Origin: an uncultured Chloroflexota bacterium
GTDB taxonomy: Bacteria > Chloroflexota > Anaerolineae > Caldilineales > Caldilineaceae
DNA length: 64,000 nt
Assembly (NCBI GenBank): GCA_903858085.1
Contig: CAIOHJ010000129.1
Span: forward strand, 1-64,000
Reading direction: 5' to 3'
The first letter of the stretch is position 1. The number at the start of each line of letters is the position of its first letter. The position numbers and the translations under genes are program-made. The notes under the pieces were generated by a model, which was not told where the DNA came from, made no database searches, and worked only from the letters and a program-made list of their open reading frames with translations. This document shows positions 28,911-38,423 of this stretch, in pieces.

Positions 28911-29912
28911 TCAATTTGACCAGGCTGGCGGATCGAGGAATTCCCCCAGGTCGCTGACCTGCTGCCACGCTTTCAGCCCGTCCGACAGCGAGAAGAGCGG
29001 TTCGTACCCGATCTCCTGCCGTATCCGGCTGATGTCAAGGGGTGCCCGGTTCTGGTGGGGACGCATGGCAATCTCTGCCTCGCCAGCGTCGGCCACCCAG
29101 GTGGCCTGAAGCCCAGCGGCTCTAAATGTCTCTACCACTTCGGCGAAGGAGATGGATCGACCGCAGCTCAGGTTGTAGACAGGTTGCCGCCAGCGCGGGG
29201 CCGCCAGCAGCGCCGCCACCCCGGCGGCAATGTCAGAGCTGTAGGTCCAGTCGCGGGCTACCTCCGGCCCGGCCACACGCACCGCCCGTGACGCGCGCAG
29301 CGCTACAAACAGCTGGTGGATCGCGCTGGTGTGGGGCCGGCTGGCGCGGATGCGTTCCTGCGGGCCATAGACCGCCGGCAGCCGCACCGCCGCCATCGCT
29401 TTGCCGCTCAGCCCAGCGTAGTGCGCCACAAACAGCTCGGCGCTGTATTTGGTGAGCGCATACAGGCTGGTCAGGTCCAGCGGGTCCTCCTCGCGTTGGG
29501 GACGCCACAGGTCGACCGGGGTGCCGTAGACGCCGCTGCTGCTCACCAGCAGCACTTTCTCCAAGGCCGGGGCGTGCAGCGCAGCAGCCAACAGATGCAA
29601 GGTCGACTCCAGGTTGACCGCAACGATGGTGGCCGCCTGGCTGCGCTCCGCCTCCCCGCTGACCGTGATCGCAGCCGCATGGACCACATGGGTGACCGCT
29701 TCGTCGGTCAGCAGCGCGGCAAGCGCCGCGCGGTCCCGCACGTCCAACGGACAGCAGCGCACACACGCACGCACCGGCTCCAGAAAGGCTTCTTCCACCG
29801 GGCCGGGCAGGCTGAGGTCCGCAGCAATGACCTCCCCCAGCCCGCGCTCGGCCAACCCGCGCACAAGGTTGATGCCGACAAAGCCCAGCCCCCCCGTAAC
29901 CAAAATTTTCAT
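28911..29912 (-). CDS. NAD-dependent epimerase/dehydratase
   Basis: A 333-residue extended SDR acting on nucleotide sugars or similar substrates. It has MKILVTGGLGFVGINLVRGL, the active-site serines in LLVSSSGVYG and the YALTKYSAE motif (Tyr-x-x-x-Lys). VRLPAVYGP and RDWTYSSDIA are typical for the family. Its start overlaps the stop of the Gfo/Idh gene by four bases, so both are translated as a pair and probably act on the same carbohydrate-like substrate. Confidence 0.9.
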   Translation of the reverse strand: MKILVTGGLGFVGINLVRGLAERGLGEVIAADLSLPGPVEEAFLEPVRACVRCCPLDVRDRAALAALLTDEAVTHVVHAAAITVSGEAERSQAATIVAVNLESTLHLLAAALHAPALEKVLLVSSSGVYGTPVDLWRPQREEDPLDLTSLYALTKYSAELFVAHYAGLSGKAMAAVRLPAVYGPQERIRASRPHTSAIHQLFVALRASRAVRVAGPEVARDWTYSSDIAAGVAALLAAPRWRQPVYNLSCGRSISFAEVVETFRAAGLQATWVADAGEAEIAMRPHQNRAPLDISRIRQEIGYEPLFSLSDGLKAWQQVSDLGEFLDPPAWSN

Positions 29913-30958
29913 ACCGACAGCGCGATCCCATGGCGCGCACAAAACTCGGGCAGGTGGACGGCACAGCCGGTCTCGCTGCTCTCGATGGCCGCAAAACAGA
30001 GCGCCAGGGTGATCAGGTGGTCGGCGCCGCTACACTCCAGCAGAGCCCCGTGGCGCACATGGCCGACAAAGGAGCGCAGCAGCGCCGCAGAGTCGTCGTA
30101 GAAGGGCTCACAGGCCGCCAGTTCCAGCGGGGTCAACTCGGTGTCGTCGGTGCGGGCGACGGCCAGGTCGGAAAACAGCTGGCGCTGGACGATCACCCCT
30201 TCTGAGAGATCGGTGCGCCACTCAAAACGCAGCTGATTCCAGCCGCCACTCCAGGTCCCTTGATAGTTGACCTCCAGCCCGCCGGCCAGCTGGAGCAGGC
30301 AGGCCACGTTGCTGTCGTGGGCGTACAGGCTCCAGCGGGGGTTCCAGGTCCGGCAGAGCACGCTCTCGACCGGACGGGCATAGCAGAAGCGGATCAGGTC
30401 GAGATGGTGGATGCTCTGCTCCAGCATCATGGGGTGCCGCATCGTCAGCGGGTATTTGTTCAGCCAGGGCAGGCGGCCATCCCGGTTGCGCTGGTAGGTG
30501 AACTGGCCAAAGCCCGGTTCCCCCAGGGTGCCTCCGGCCACCAGCTCTCGGATGCGGCGCGAGACCGGCAGGTAGCGGAAGTTGAGCCCGACCGCCAGCG
30601 GCAGCTGAGCCTGGCGGGCCAGATCCACCAAGGTGACGGCCTCGGCCAGATCCAGGGTGAGCGGTTTTTCGGCAAGCAGCGGCAACCCGGCAGCAAAGAT
30701 CTGGCGCGCCTGCGCCAGATGGCCGTCCGGCGGGGTGACCAACAGCACGGCATCGCTCTGGGTGGCCGCCAGCGCAGCCTCCAACTCCGTAAAGACCGGC
30801 ACAGCCGGGTGTTCGGCCGCAAAGGCCGCCGCCGTCGCCGGGTTGACATCCACGACCCCGCTGACGGCGATCCCTGCCTCGCGGCCGATCACCTGGCCCC
30901 ACATGCGCCCGCGGTTGCCCAGCCCGACCTGCAAAATCCGAAATGACTCTGTACTCAT
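29909..30958 (-). CDS. Gfo/Idh/MocA-family oxidoreductase
   Basis: A 349-residue NAD(P)-dependent dehydrogenase. The Rossmann motif is LQVGLGNRGRMWG, with the family EKP signature in LLAEKPLTL and the C-terminal active-site region SIHHLDLIRF. The ATG at 30956-30958 has AAGAGG six bases upstream; a GTG directly before it is possible. It follows the aminotransferase gene on the same strand, but a large double hairpin lies between them, so coupling to the peptide locus is uncertain. Confidence 0.88.
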   Translation of the reverse strand: MSTESFRILQVGLGNRGRMWGQVIGREAGIAVSGVVDVNPATAAAFAAEHPAVPVFTELEAALAATQSDAVLLVTPPDGHLAQARQIFAAGLPLLAEKPLTLDLAEAVTLVDLARQAQLPLAVGLNFRYLPVSRRIRELVAGGTLGEPGFGQFTYQRNRDGRLPWLNKYPLTMRHPMMLEQSIHHLDLIRFCYARPVESVLCRTWNPRWSLYAHDSNVACLLQLAGGLEVNYQGTWSGGWNQLRFEWRTDLSEGVIVQRQLFSDLAVARTDDTELTPLELAACEPFYDDSAALLRSFVGHVRHGALLECSGADHLITLALCFAAIESSETGCAVHLPEFCARHGIALSV

Positions 30959-30985
30959 CACGAGCCTCTTTTCTTACCGAAGTTC

Positions 30986-31037
30986 TCTGCAACAGGAAGC
31001 ACGCGCTGCCAGGGCAGCGCGGACCTCCTGTTGCAGA
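30986..31037 (-). terminator. Nested double stem-loop after the aminotransferase gene
   Basis: TCTGCAACAGGA (30986-30997) pairs perfectly with TCCTGTTGCAGA (31026-31037), enclosing GCGCTGCC-AG-GGCAGCGC. No T-run follows in the direction of transcription. It probably marks the end of the large leftward unit or attenuates read-through into the Gfo/Idh pair. Confidence 0.6.
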
Positions 31038-31046
31038 AAGGTGGGT

Positions 31047-32216
31047 TCAGCGTTGGAGAAACCGACGCATCCGTTCGATCGCTTCTTCGATACGGGGCAG
31101 CGGCTGCAGATAGCTGATCCGCACGTACCGGTCGCTCTCGTCGCCGAACATGCGGCCCGGAAAGATCATGACCCGGCCGTGGCGCAGCAGTTCCTCACAA
31201 AAACGCGGGGAGGCCAGCCCGCTGCTCGACACATTGGTGTAAATGTAGAAGGCGCCGCCCGGGTGGCCGTAGCTCAACCCCAGCTCGCTCAGCGCCCGCA
31301 TCAGATAGCTTCGGCGCTCGGCGTATTCCTCCAGCATCGCCTGGACAGCCTCCTGGGGGCCGGTCAGGGCGGCGAGGGCCGCATGCTGTGCAGGGGTGTT
31401 GGTGTTGATGCTGAGCGTGTGCCGCAGCTCGACCAGCCGCTGCGTGAATTCGTGCGGCGCTGCCAGATAGCCGACCCGCCAGCCAGTCATCGCGTAGGCT
31501 TTGGAAAAGCCGTTGAGGGTGATCGTGCGCTCGCGCATGCCCGGCAGGGTACCCGCCGAAAGATGTTCGGACCCAGGATAGATCAGCTTGGCATAGATCT
31601 CGTCGCTGACCAGCACCAGGTTGTGGCGCTGCACCAGGTCGGCGATCGTGCGAATCACCGCCGGCGGGGTGACCGCACCGGTCGGGTTGTTGGGGGTCAC
31701 CAGCACCAGGGCTTTGGTGCGCGGGGTGATGCGCGCTTCGATCGCAGCGGGCATCAGGGCGAAATCATCCTCTTCGTAGGTCGGCACCGGCACCGGCACC
31801 CCGCCGCAGAGCGAGACCGCCATGTCGTAGGTCGTGAAACGTGGGGAGGTGATCAGTACCTCATCCCCAGGGTTGACCAGCCCCAGCATGGTCAGCACGA
31901 TCGACTCCTGCACGCCGGCGGTGACAATGATCTCGTCTGCGCTGTAGCGCAGACCAAATTCGTCGCTCAGGTGGCTGGCAATGGCGCCGCGCAACACCGG
32001 CAGCCCGGCAGGGTGGGTGTAGTGGTGCTGGTTTTCGTCCAGCGCACGGTGGGCTGCAGCCACGATGTGGGGGGGGGTGTGAAAATCTGGATCCCCACGC
32101 CCCAGCGCAATTACGTCGTCCAACCCAGCGGCGATCTCCAGCATGCGCGTGCGCAGCGACAGATCCTCTTCGACAATACGGTGCGCCAAGGCACCGAGCA
32201 GGGGGGCGCCGCTCAT
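31047..32216 (-). CDS. Class I/II PLP aminotransferase, copy A
   Basis: A 389-residue fold-type I aminotransferase. It has the LGRGDPDFHTPPH region near 38-50, NNPTG at 176-180, the cofactor Asp in VSDEIY and the PLP lysine K239 in NGFSKAYAMTGWRVGY, with the following Arg. The start overlaps the amidohydrolase stop by four bases. Three more members with the same GRGDPD-type architecture lie in the window, two active and one lacking the lysine. Preferred amino donors cannot be read from sequence. Confidence 0.92.
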   Translation of the reverse strand: MSGAPLLGALAHRIVEEDLSLRTRMLEIAAGLDDVIALGRGDPDFHTPPHIVAAAHRALDENQHHYTHPAGLPVLRGAIASHLSDEFGLRYSADEIIVTAGVQESIVLTMLGLVNPGDEVLITSPRFTTYDMAVSLCGGVPVPVPTYEEDDFALMPAAIEARITPRTKALVLVTPNNPTGAVTPPAVIRTIADLVQRHNLVLVSDEIYAKLIYPGSEHLSAGTLPGMRERTITLNGFSKAYAMTGWRVGYLAAPHEFTQRLVELRHTLSINTNTPAQHAALAALTGPQEAVQAMLEEYAERRSYLMRALSELGLSYGHPGGAFYIYTNVSSSGLASPRFCEELLRHGRVMIFPGRMFGDESDRYVRISYLQPLPRIEEAIERMRRFLQR

Positions 32217-33451
32217 ACCATTCGTTTCCCTTCCAGGAAGGTCATCTGCACCCGGTTGAGCGCCTCCAACTCCTGCAGCGGGTTGCCAGCCACCACGATC
32301 AGGTCGGCCAGCTTGCCAGGGGCCAGCAGACCGACCTTGGCCTCAAGGCGGTTGACCTGGGCAGCCACGCTGGTGGCGCTGCGGATGGCGTCGTAGTTGT
32401 CCCGTTTGACCCCCAGCTTGACCATGAACGCCAATTCGGGCGCCACGATGTTGTGGCCGACGACCGGGCTGCCGGCGTCGGTGCCGAAGGCGATCGTGAC
32501 CCCGGCCGCAGCAGCGTTGACCAGCCCCTGGTACCGCTTGGGGTCGGCAACGGCCTTCTGGCGCTCGGCGATCTTCCACTCGGGCACACCGTACTGGCGG
32601 GCCAGTTCGGGCACGCTCTGCATCACCAGCGGGGCAAAGGTCGTGACGATCGGGATCCGTTTGTCGAGCAGCAGCTGGATCGTGGCGTCGCTCATGCTGC
32701 CGCCGTGCTCGACACAGTCGACGCCAAACTCGGCGACACGGGCGATGCAGGCGTCGTAGGTGGCATGGGCTGTGATCGGCAACCCGTTGCGGTGGCTTTC
32801 GTCGATCACCGCTTCCAACTCGGCGTCGGTGAATTCGAGCGTGTCGTGGCAGGCCATGATCTTGATCAGGTCGGCCCCCCCGCGCACCTGCTCGCGCACG
32901 GCGCGGCGCATTTCGTCGGCCCCACTCGCCTCCCGACAGCACCAGTAGGTATGGCCGCCGGTCTGGATGATGGCCTCACCGCAGATCAACAGACGCGGCC
33001 CCGGAAAGATGCCCTGGGCCACCGCCTGTTTGGCAAAAAAATTGCTCTTGTTCATCCCAAGGTCGCGCACCGTGGTGACCCCGGCACGCAGCGAAATCAG
33101 CATGTTGCTGGCACATTTGTAGGCGCTGATTTCCGCAGCATCGTCCATCGACTGCCGGGCCAGGTCGTGGATCCCATCCCAGGCCAGATGGGCATGGCTG
33201 TTGATCAGGCCGGGCAGAATCGTGCCGCCGGTTGTCACCGCTTCGTCCAGCCGGCTGCCCAGTTCGGCGGCCGCCCCGACGGCGACAATCCGGCCGCCGG
33301 ACAATTCGACAAAGCCGTCCTCGAACAATGCGTCGCCAGCAGCAGGGTCGGCGCCGGTGAGCAGACGCCCGCGCAAAATCATCTGTACCGGGGGCAGATC
33401 GAACATGGGTTTGGTAATTTTCTGGTAATGCCAGGCAGGTGGCTCAGCCAT
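32213..33451 (-). CDS. Metal-dependent amidohydrolase (imidazolonepropionase/prolidase-like)
   Basis: A 412-residue TIM-barrel amidohydrolase. The metal-binding HxH is in GLINSHAHLAWDG. A candidate bridging Lys lies in GGADLIKIMACHD, His residues follow in ITAHATYD and CVEHGGSMSD, and the Asp is in AFGTDAGSP. This pattern (K, H, H, D) is that of the Xaa-Pro dipeptidase/aryldialkylphosphatase-like amidohydrolases. It probably opens a cyclic or linear amide released from the imported substrate. It is coupled to the aminotransferase by a four-base overlap. Confidence 0.9.
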   Translation of the reverse strand: MAEPPAWHYQKITKPMFDLPPVQMILRGRLLTGADPAAGDALFEDGFVELSGGRIVAVGAAAELGSRLDEAVTTGGTILPGLINSHAHLAWDGIHDLARQSMDDAAEISAYKCASNMLISLRAGVTTVRDLGMNKSNFFAKQAVAQGIFPGPRLLICGEAIIQTGGHTYWCCREASGADEMRRAVREQVRGGADLIKIMACHDTLEFTDAELEAVIDESHRNGLPITAHATYDACIARVAEFGVDCVEHGGSMSDATIQLLLDKRIPIVTTFAPLVMQSVPELARQYGVPEWKIAERQKAVADPKRYQGLVNAAAAGVTIAFGTDAGSPVVGHNIVAPELAFMVKLGVKRDNYDAIRSATSVAAQVNRLEAKVGLLAPGKLADLIVVAGNPLQELEALNRVQMTFLEGKRMV

Positions 33452-33470
33452 TGGAGTTCCTCACAAGTTT

Positions 33471-34421
33471 TCAAAGAGCGTGAAGTAATTCGACAAGTTC
33501 GTCGGCGATCGTCCGGCGTGCTTCAGCAATCGGCGCGCCGGCAACGTGGGGGGTCAGAATCAAACGCGGGCCCGCCAGGGCAAAAAACGGGTGGCCGGGC
33601 GGCAACGGCTCGTAGCGGAAGACATCCAACCCGGCTCCGGCGATCTGGCCGTTCGCCAGGGCAGCTGCCAAGGCCTCTTCGTCGACCAATCGCCCGCGCG
33701 CTGTGTTGATCAGATAGGCCGTTGGCTTCATCAGAGCCAGCTCGCGGGCCCCGATCTGTTTGTCGTTGCCGCCGGGTTCCTCCTGAAAGCGGTGGTGCAG
33801 CGAGACAAAGTCGCTCTGGGCCAGCAGATCGTCCAGCGGCTGCCAGCCAACCCCCAGCTCTTGTTCCCGACCCGGATCCAGCCGGGTGCGCTGGGTGTAG
33901 AGCACCCGCATGCCAAAGGCACGCGCCCGTTGGGCCACAGCAGCCCCGATCAGCCCAAGCCCGACGATCCCCAGGGTCTTGCGGTAGAGCACCCCGAACT
34001 CCTGCAGACCGATCCAGTTGTAGGTGTAGCGGCGCTGGTCGGTCAGGATCGGCTCGCTGCGTTCGGGAAGCCACTGCTGGGCCTGGGTGGCGGCGACCAC
34101 GCCGAAAAGCTGGCGGGAAAGCGCCATCATCAGCAACAGCGCATGCTCGGCCACCCCCAACAGGGCCGTGTTGGGCAGGTCGACCAGAGGCACGGCCAGG
34201 TCGGCCGGCAGCGTGGCATGGCCGGTGTCGAGCCGCACCACCAGCCGGAGCGCATGGCCCGCCCGCGCCACCATCCCAGCGTCGATGGCCCCATTTTCCG
34301 TCAGAAAAACTGCGGCAGCGTCCGGCAGGTCGCTCAGCTGCCAGTCAGCAGGCAGCACAGCACGAATCGCAGCCAGTTGCTCCGGGTGAATGGCCGGGTC
34401 GGCCAGATACAGTCTACGCAT
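33471..34421 (-). CDS. D-2-hydroxyacid dehydrogenase, copy A
   Basis: A 316-residue NAD-dependent dehydrogenase of the D-isomer family. GLGLIG (154-159) is the dinucleotide motif. The catalytic triad is visible: R242 in NTARGRLVDE, E271 in DVFRYEP and H292 in LTPHVAG. It shares an unusual linker (ILTDQRRYTYNWIGLQE) with the second copy at 47225, where the matching part reads IRTEQRRHKFQWMQLP, so the two are paralogues from the two arms of the locus. It probably reduces a 2-oxo acid made by the aminotransferases, or runs in reverse. Confidence 0.9.
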   Translation of the reverse strand: MRRLYLADPAIHPEQLAAIRAVLPADWQLSDLPDAAAVFLTENGAIDAGMVARAGHALRLVVRLDTGHATLPADLAVPLVDLPNTALLGVAEHALLLMMALSRQLFGVVAATQAQQWLPERSEPILTDQRRYTYNWIGLQEFGVLYRKTLGIVGLGLIGAAVAQRARAFGMRVLYTQRTRLDPGREQELGVGWQPLDDLLAQSDFVSLHHRFQEEPGGNDKQIGARELALMKPTAYLINTARGRLVDEEALAAALANGQIAGAGLDVFRYEPLPPGHPFFALAGPRLILTPHVAGAPIAEARRTIADELVELLHAL

Positions 34422-34423
34422 CG

Positions 34424-35836
34424 TTACTCGACTCCCAGTTCGCGCAGCGCCCGCCGGGCACCATCCAGGTTGGAAAGCTTCATGCTGGCATAGTTGGGCG
34501 CAAAGATGACCCCTTGCCCCCCCGCCCGGTAGGTCGCCAGCACGCTGCGGTAGACGATGTCGGGGGTGCAGACGGCCTGGTCTGCCTGCACCCGAGGGGC
34601 GTCAACCCCGATCCCCATGTAGACCGGCACCTTGCCCTGCACCCCACGCACTGCGTCGGCACACTGCCCATAGACATAGGTGTCTGGGTCCATCCCGGTC
34701 TGGACCAGCTGATCCCACGGCGCCTCGTTGAGCCCCAGCAGCTTGTACATGATCGGCGTAAACTCCTGGGGGGTCAGGTCGCGCAGAAGAGAACGATGAA
34801 AGTCGCTCATCTCTTTGACATAGACCTGGCCCGACTGGTGCTGGTAGGTGATCGGCTTGACCCAGTCCGCATAGCGGGTCTGTTCAAGCCATGGCCACTG
34901 GGCCTTGCGCAGCGGGTTGAAATGGTTGCGGTTCCACACATTGAGCCCGAACTCCAGGTCGGCGTTGCACCATTTGACCTGGCCATACAGCTCGCGGTCG
35001 AGATCTTTGTTGCGCTCCAGCCAGAAGCGCTCCCAGATCAAAATCTCAGGGTTGCGCAGCAGCACACGCAAAAACTCGATCAGCGCACCGTCCACAAAGT
35101 CTTCGTTGGCGCGCGCACGCTGGAAAAAGTCATAAAGCTCCAAAAAGGCCTTGCGCGCCCCCTCCACGTCGATCCCGCGCGCCTGCGCCTCACGACGGCA
35201 GTGGGCACAAAAGCAGCTGGGCGCCAGCCCGGCGATCAGCTGGTCGAGCGGGCTGCGTCGTTCGTTGCACCACATGATGCCGTCGATCGCATAGCTGCGG
35301 CACTGATCCTCGATCATCGAATGCCACCACAGCCGGTAGTCCAGGTGGTTGGTGCAGGGCTCCTGGCCATGCCGCCCAAACAGGTCCACCTCCAGACACT
35401 GGGGCAGATTGGCGATCGAGACCGTGTTGGTCGAACCGTGGCCGGCATATTTGAAAAGCGGCTCCATCAGCTCGGGCATCACACGCATGCCGCGACGGTG
35501 GGCCTCTGGAATCACCTGTTCGAGGATATCGACCCCCTGCAAGATGGCGTCGCCCGCCCGGAAGTCCTTGATGAACGTGTTGGTGTAGAAGGCTGGGTGG
35601 GGGTTGAAATAGGCGCCTCCTTGCATCGTGAGCGGCTCGGGCACCCCATGGTCGGGCCAGCCGTCCAGCGCAGAGGAGATGCTGCGCCCGGCCTTGAGCC
35701 CCAGCCACGAGACGGTCCCAATCATCAACACGTTGACGCCAGCACGCTCCTGCAGCGTCTCCAGCACCGTCTCGACCCCCTCGTCGATAAAGCTGATCGG
35801 GCTGATCTGAATGCCTACAAATTTTTTTCTGGCCAT
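34424..35836 (-). CDS. Unrecognised 470-residue protein (TIM-barrel glycosidase-like)
   Basis: No family could be named with confidence. The protein is cytoplasmic-looking, without signal peptide or membrane segments. It begins MARKKFVGIQISPISFIDEG, followed by a strand/helix alternation with VNVLMIGTVSWLG, RGMRVMPELMEP and IDGIMWCNERRSP, which is reminiscent of a TIM barrel with acidic residues at strand ends, as in putative glycoside-hydrolase-like families. A CFCAHC metal-binding-like cysteine motif lies near residue 220. The C-terminus has TYRAGGQGVIFAPNYA. It lies between the M24 and 2-hydroxyacid dehydrogenase genes, two bases from the latter, so it belongs to the pathway. Confidence 0.6.
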   Translation of the reverse strand: MARKKFVGIQISPISFIDEGVETVLETLQERAGVNVLMIGTVSWLGLKAGRSISSALDGWPDHGVPEPLTMQGGAYFNPHPAFYTNTFIKDFRAGDAILQGVDILEQVIPEAHRRGMRVMPELMEPLFKYAGHGSTNTVSIANLPQCLEVDLFGRHGQEPCTNHLDYRLWWHSMIEDQCRSYAIDGIMWCNERRSPLDQLIAGLAPSCFCAHCRREAQARGIDVEGARKAFLELYDFFQRARANEDFVDGALIEFLRVLLRNPEILIWERFWLERNKDLDRELYGQVKWCNADLEFGLNVWNRNHFNPLRKAQWPWLEQTRYADWVKPITYQHQSGQVYVKEMSDFHRSLLRDLTPQEFTPIMYKLLGLNEAPWDQLVQTGMDPDTYVYGQCADAVRGVQGKVPVYMGIGVDAPRVQADQAVCTPDIVYRSVLATYRAGGQGVIFAPNYASMKLSNLDGARRALRELGVE

Positions 35837-35882
35837 AGCCGCTCTTGTTTGACTCCTTGTTCTCGCTGAGTGTCCCGTTGTA

Positions 35883-37031
35883 TTATCCAGAATGGACGCA
35901 AGAGCCACTGGGCAGCACACACCACTCGTGCCGGTAGCTGTCCAATGGCCTGCCGCCGGCAGGTGTCACCACCAGGTTGTCCTGCACAAACAGACCAAAC
36001 TGGTCGTCGTCGACCAGCAGACCCGGGTGGATGTTAAAAAGCATGTTCTCTTGGAACAGATCCCTGTTCCCCGCCTGTCCGTAGGGGGGCGCGATCACGT
36101 TGAGCCCGATCAGATGGCCGTCCCAGACACCCCGCCCCGTGACCTTCCAACCATCCTGGGCGAAGGTTTCTTCGATGACGCGCGTCACATCGCCGCCCGT
36201 CGCACCAGGACGCAAGATCGCCTTGACCCGCTCGATCGCTTTCAAACTGCTTGCATAATAGCGCCTTTCACGGTCGGGCGGGGGACGAAACGAGTAGACC
36301 CCAGAGAGCTCCACCCAGTAGCCGCTGGGGCCGGCAAACTCCAGCGACACCTTCAAAATGTCCCCCGGCTCGATCATCCGCTCGGTCGGCGGCCGAAAAA
36401 AGGGGCTCGCCTCTGACGTCAGGTGGGCGATCCCATCCAGACAGCCCCTCTCGGCCAGGACCGCGGTCGCCTGTGCCATGACGGCCCGTTCGCTTTTGCC
36501 CGGCGCCAACACCTGGCGCAGCGTGGCATGCGCCTGCGCGACCGCCCGATAGCCCTCGGCAGCCAGGGCCAGCTCCTCAGAACTTTTGACCGCCATAATC
36601 CGGTCCACCTCCGGCGTGGCGTCGACCCACTGCACACGGCCCAGCCCCTGCTGCAGACGCTGCAGATCCCCGTAGCAGATCACAGCACGCATCCCCACCA
36701 GCCCCAGGGTCGCCTCCGCCAGACCCAGCTCTTCGATGGCACGCACCACTTCGGCCACCAGGTCCCCAGCCGCCCGCACCGCCGGAACCCAGCTGACCCG
36801 CTTGGACCAATAAGACTGCGAGCCACCCCCCAAAATCAGCAGCGGCTCCCCCTCCAACGGCAGCACGACAAACCCCTTCCCACCCCACAGCCGCCAGTCA
36901 GCGACATAGCGGATGTAGCCGCGCTGGGTGGCTTCGGCGTTGCCGCTCAGCACCAGAGCTTGATACCCCTGCGCGCGCATCAGGGTGCGCAGGGCGGCAA
37001 AGCGGCGATCTTTTTCTTGAACAGATGGCAT
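35883..37031 (-). CDS. M24-family 'pita-bread' protein, metal ligands lost
   Basis: A 382-residue protein with a creatinase-type N-terminal domain and an M24 fold. Alignment by eye shows ILKVSLEFAGPSGYWVELSGVYSF where metal aspartates are expected, His kept in WDGHLIGLN, His in place of Glu in MLFNIHPGL, and Gln in place of the last Glu in GLFVQDNLVVT. A standard dinuclear metal site therefore looks impossible. It may be a metal-independent C-N hydrolase as in creatinase, or a non-catalytic partner. Its ATG overlaps the M20 stop (TGATG), so production is coupled to that peptidase. Confidence 0.78.
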   Translation of the reverse strand: MPSVQEKDRRFAALRTLMRAQGYQALVLSGNAEATQRGYIRYVADWRLWGGKGFVVLPLEGEPLLILGGGSQSYWSKRVSWVPAVRAAGDLVAEVVRAIEELGLAEATLGLVGMRAVICYGDLQRLQQGLGRVQWVDATPEVDRIMAVKSSEELALAAEGYRAVAQAHATLRQVLAPGKSERAVMAQATAVLAERGCLDGIAHLTSEASPFFRPPTERMIEPGDILKVSLEFAGPSGYWVELSGVYSFRPPPDRERRYYASSLKAIERVKAILRPGATGGDVTRVIEETFAQDGWKVTGRGVWDGHLIGLNVIAPPYGQAGNRDLFQENMLFNIHPGLLVDDDQFGLFVQDNLVVTPAGGRPLDSYRHEWCVLPSGSCVHSG

Positions 37032-38401
37032 CAGCTGTTCCTCTCTCTCTGCTGTTGACGCACGGCTTTGACTTTGGGGTATTCAGCCAGCAGCGCCGCC
37101 ACACAGGCGGCCCCATTCACATATTCCTCGATCCGAATGTATTCGTCAGGGGCATGCAGGCGATCTTCGGTCGGGCCAAAGCCGCTGTAGGCCTGTTCCT
37201 GGATGTCGAGCCACTGGGCGAAGAGAGGTTCCGGGCCAAAGCCCGGATAGGTCGGCTGGCGCGCCGGTTCTACCCCAAAGGTGCTGCGGATGGCGTTGCC
37301 CAGTGCCTGGGCAGCCGGGTTGTTGGGGTCACAGCGAAACCAGTCGGTCTCGACCAACAGTTCTACCCCGAGATCGGTGAACCCGCGACGGGCCAGGTGT
37401 TCCTGCAACAGCTGGACAATGCGCTCACCGCGCTGATCGGGGACCGTCCGAAAATCCAGTTCGGCGGCAGCAAAATGGGGGACGACGCTCTTGCGCATCG
37501 GGCGCACATAGCCCCCTTCCCAGCCCGTCAGATTGCAGGTCGGCATCAGGTAAAGACGGGTCAGCGCATCCAGGCCGCTGGCCCCCCCGACAAAATGGGG
37601 CTGCCCTGAATCCTGCAAAAGCTGGGCGCCGTCCCAGGGAAGTGAGCGCAGCGCAGCCAGCTCTTCCGCAGTCGGCGGGCGAACGTCGTCTGCAAAATGG
37701 TCGATCGTAACCCGGCCATCCGGGGCGCGCAACGTCGCCAGCGCGCTCTGCAGCCGCCAGAGCGCATTTTCGATCAGCGGTGCCATCATCCCATGAAATT
37801 CGCGCGGGCGCCGGGCTTCAATACGAACCAGCGCCCCCCCCCCAACACCGGTCACCACACGCGGCCGCCCGTCGGGCCAGACATTGTCGTCGAAATTGAT
37901 CAGGGCATCTGCCTGCAACAGGTCACGGTGGCTCCGGAGAAACGCAGCCAGATGTGGGCTGCCGATCTCCTCTTCGCCTTCGATCAAAAAGATGACGGAG
38001 ACCGGCAGAGGGGTTCCGGTCGCCAGATACGCGCGCACCCCCTGCAGCGCCGCCATGACAGCCCCTTTGTCGTCGACAGCCCCACGGCCATAGATCCGCC
38101 CGTTGTCGATCTCTGCCCCCCACGGCGCAAATTTCCATTCGTCGTCGACCGGCTGAACATCGTAGTGGCCGTAGATCAACAAGGTGTAGTCAGAGACGCC
38201 TGGGATGCGGCTGTACAACACCGGAAACCCCTCCGTCGGCAACAGCTGGGGCGCCATCCCAAAATCGGCCATCTGCTGCCAGAGCAAAGTGGCACATTCC
38301 GCCATACCCAGGTTCTGGACAGCCACGCTGGGCTGGCGCAGCAGCTGGCACAGATCCTCGACCAGACGCGCCTGCTGTTGTTTTAGATAGTCAAAGACCA
38401 C
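37031..38401 (-). CDS. M20-family dipeptidase, copy 3
   Basis: A 456-residue zinc dipeptidase. Motifs are IYGHYDVQPVDDEW, GAVDDKGAV, IEGEEEIGS, NFDDN and RLHAPDE. No ATG fits the N-terminus: the GTG at 38399-38401 has GGAGAGG eight bases upstream, and another GTG lies at 38408-38410. Longer open frame upstream runs through the aminotransferase gene and is not real. It is 22 bases downstream of the aminotransferase and coupled to the M24 gene after it. Confidence 0.88.
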   Translation of the reverse strand: MVFDYLKQQQARLVEDLCQLLRQPSVAVQNLGMAECATLLWQQMADFGMAPQLLPTEGFPVLYSRIPGVSDYTLLIYGHYDVQPVDDEWKFAPWGAEIDNGRIYGRGAVDDKGAVMAALQGVRAYLATGTPLPVSVIFLIEGEEEIGSPHLAAFLRSHRDLLQADALINFDDNVWPDGRPRVVTGVGGGALVRIEARRPREFHGMMAPLIENALWRLQSALATLRAPDGRVTIDHFADDVRPPTAEELAALRSLPWDGAQLLQDSGQPHFVGGASGLDALTRLYLMPTCNLTGWEGGYVRPMRKSVVPHFAAAELDFRTVPDQRGERIVQLLQEHLARRGFTDLGVELLVETDWFRCDPNNPAAQALGNAIRSTFGVEPARQPTYPGFGPEPLFAQWLDIQEQAYSGFGPTEDRLHAPDEYIRIEEYVNGAACVAALLAEYPKVKAVRQQQRERNS

Positions 38402-38423
38402 AACGCCCACCTCTCCACAAAAA

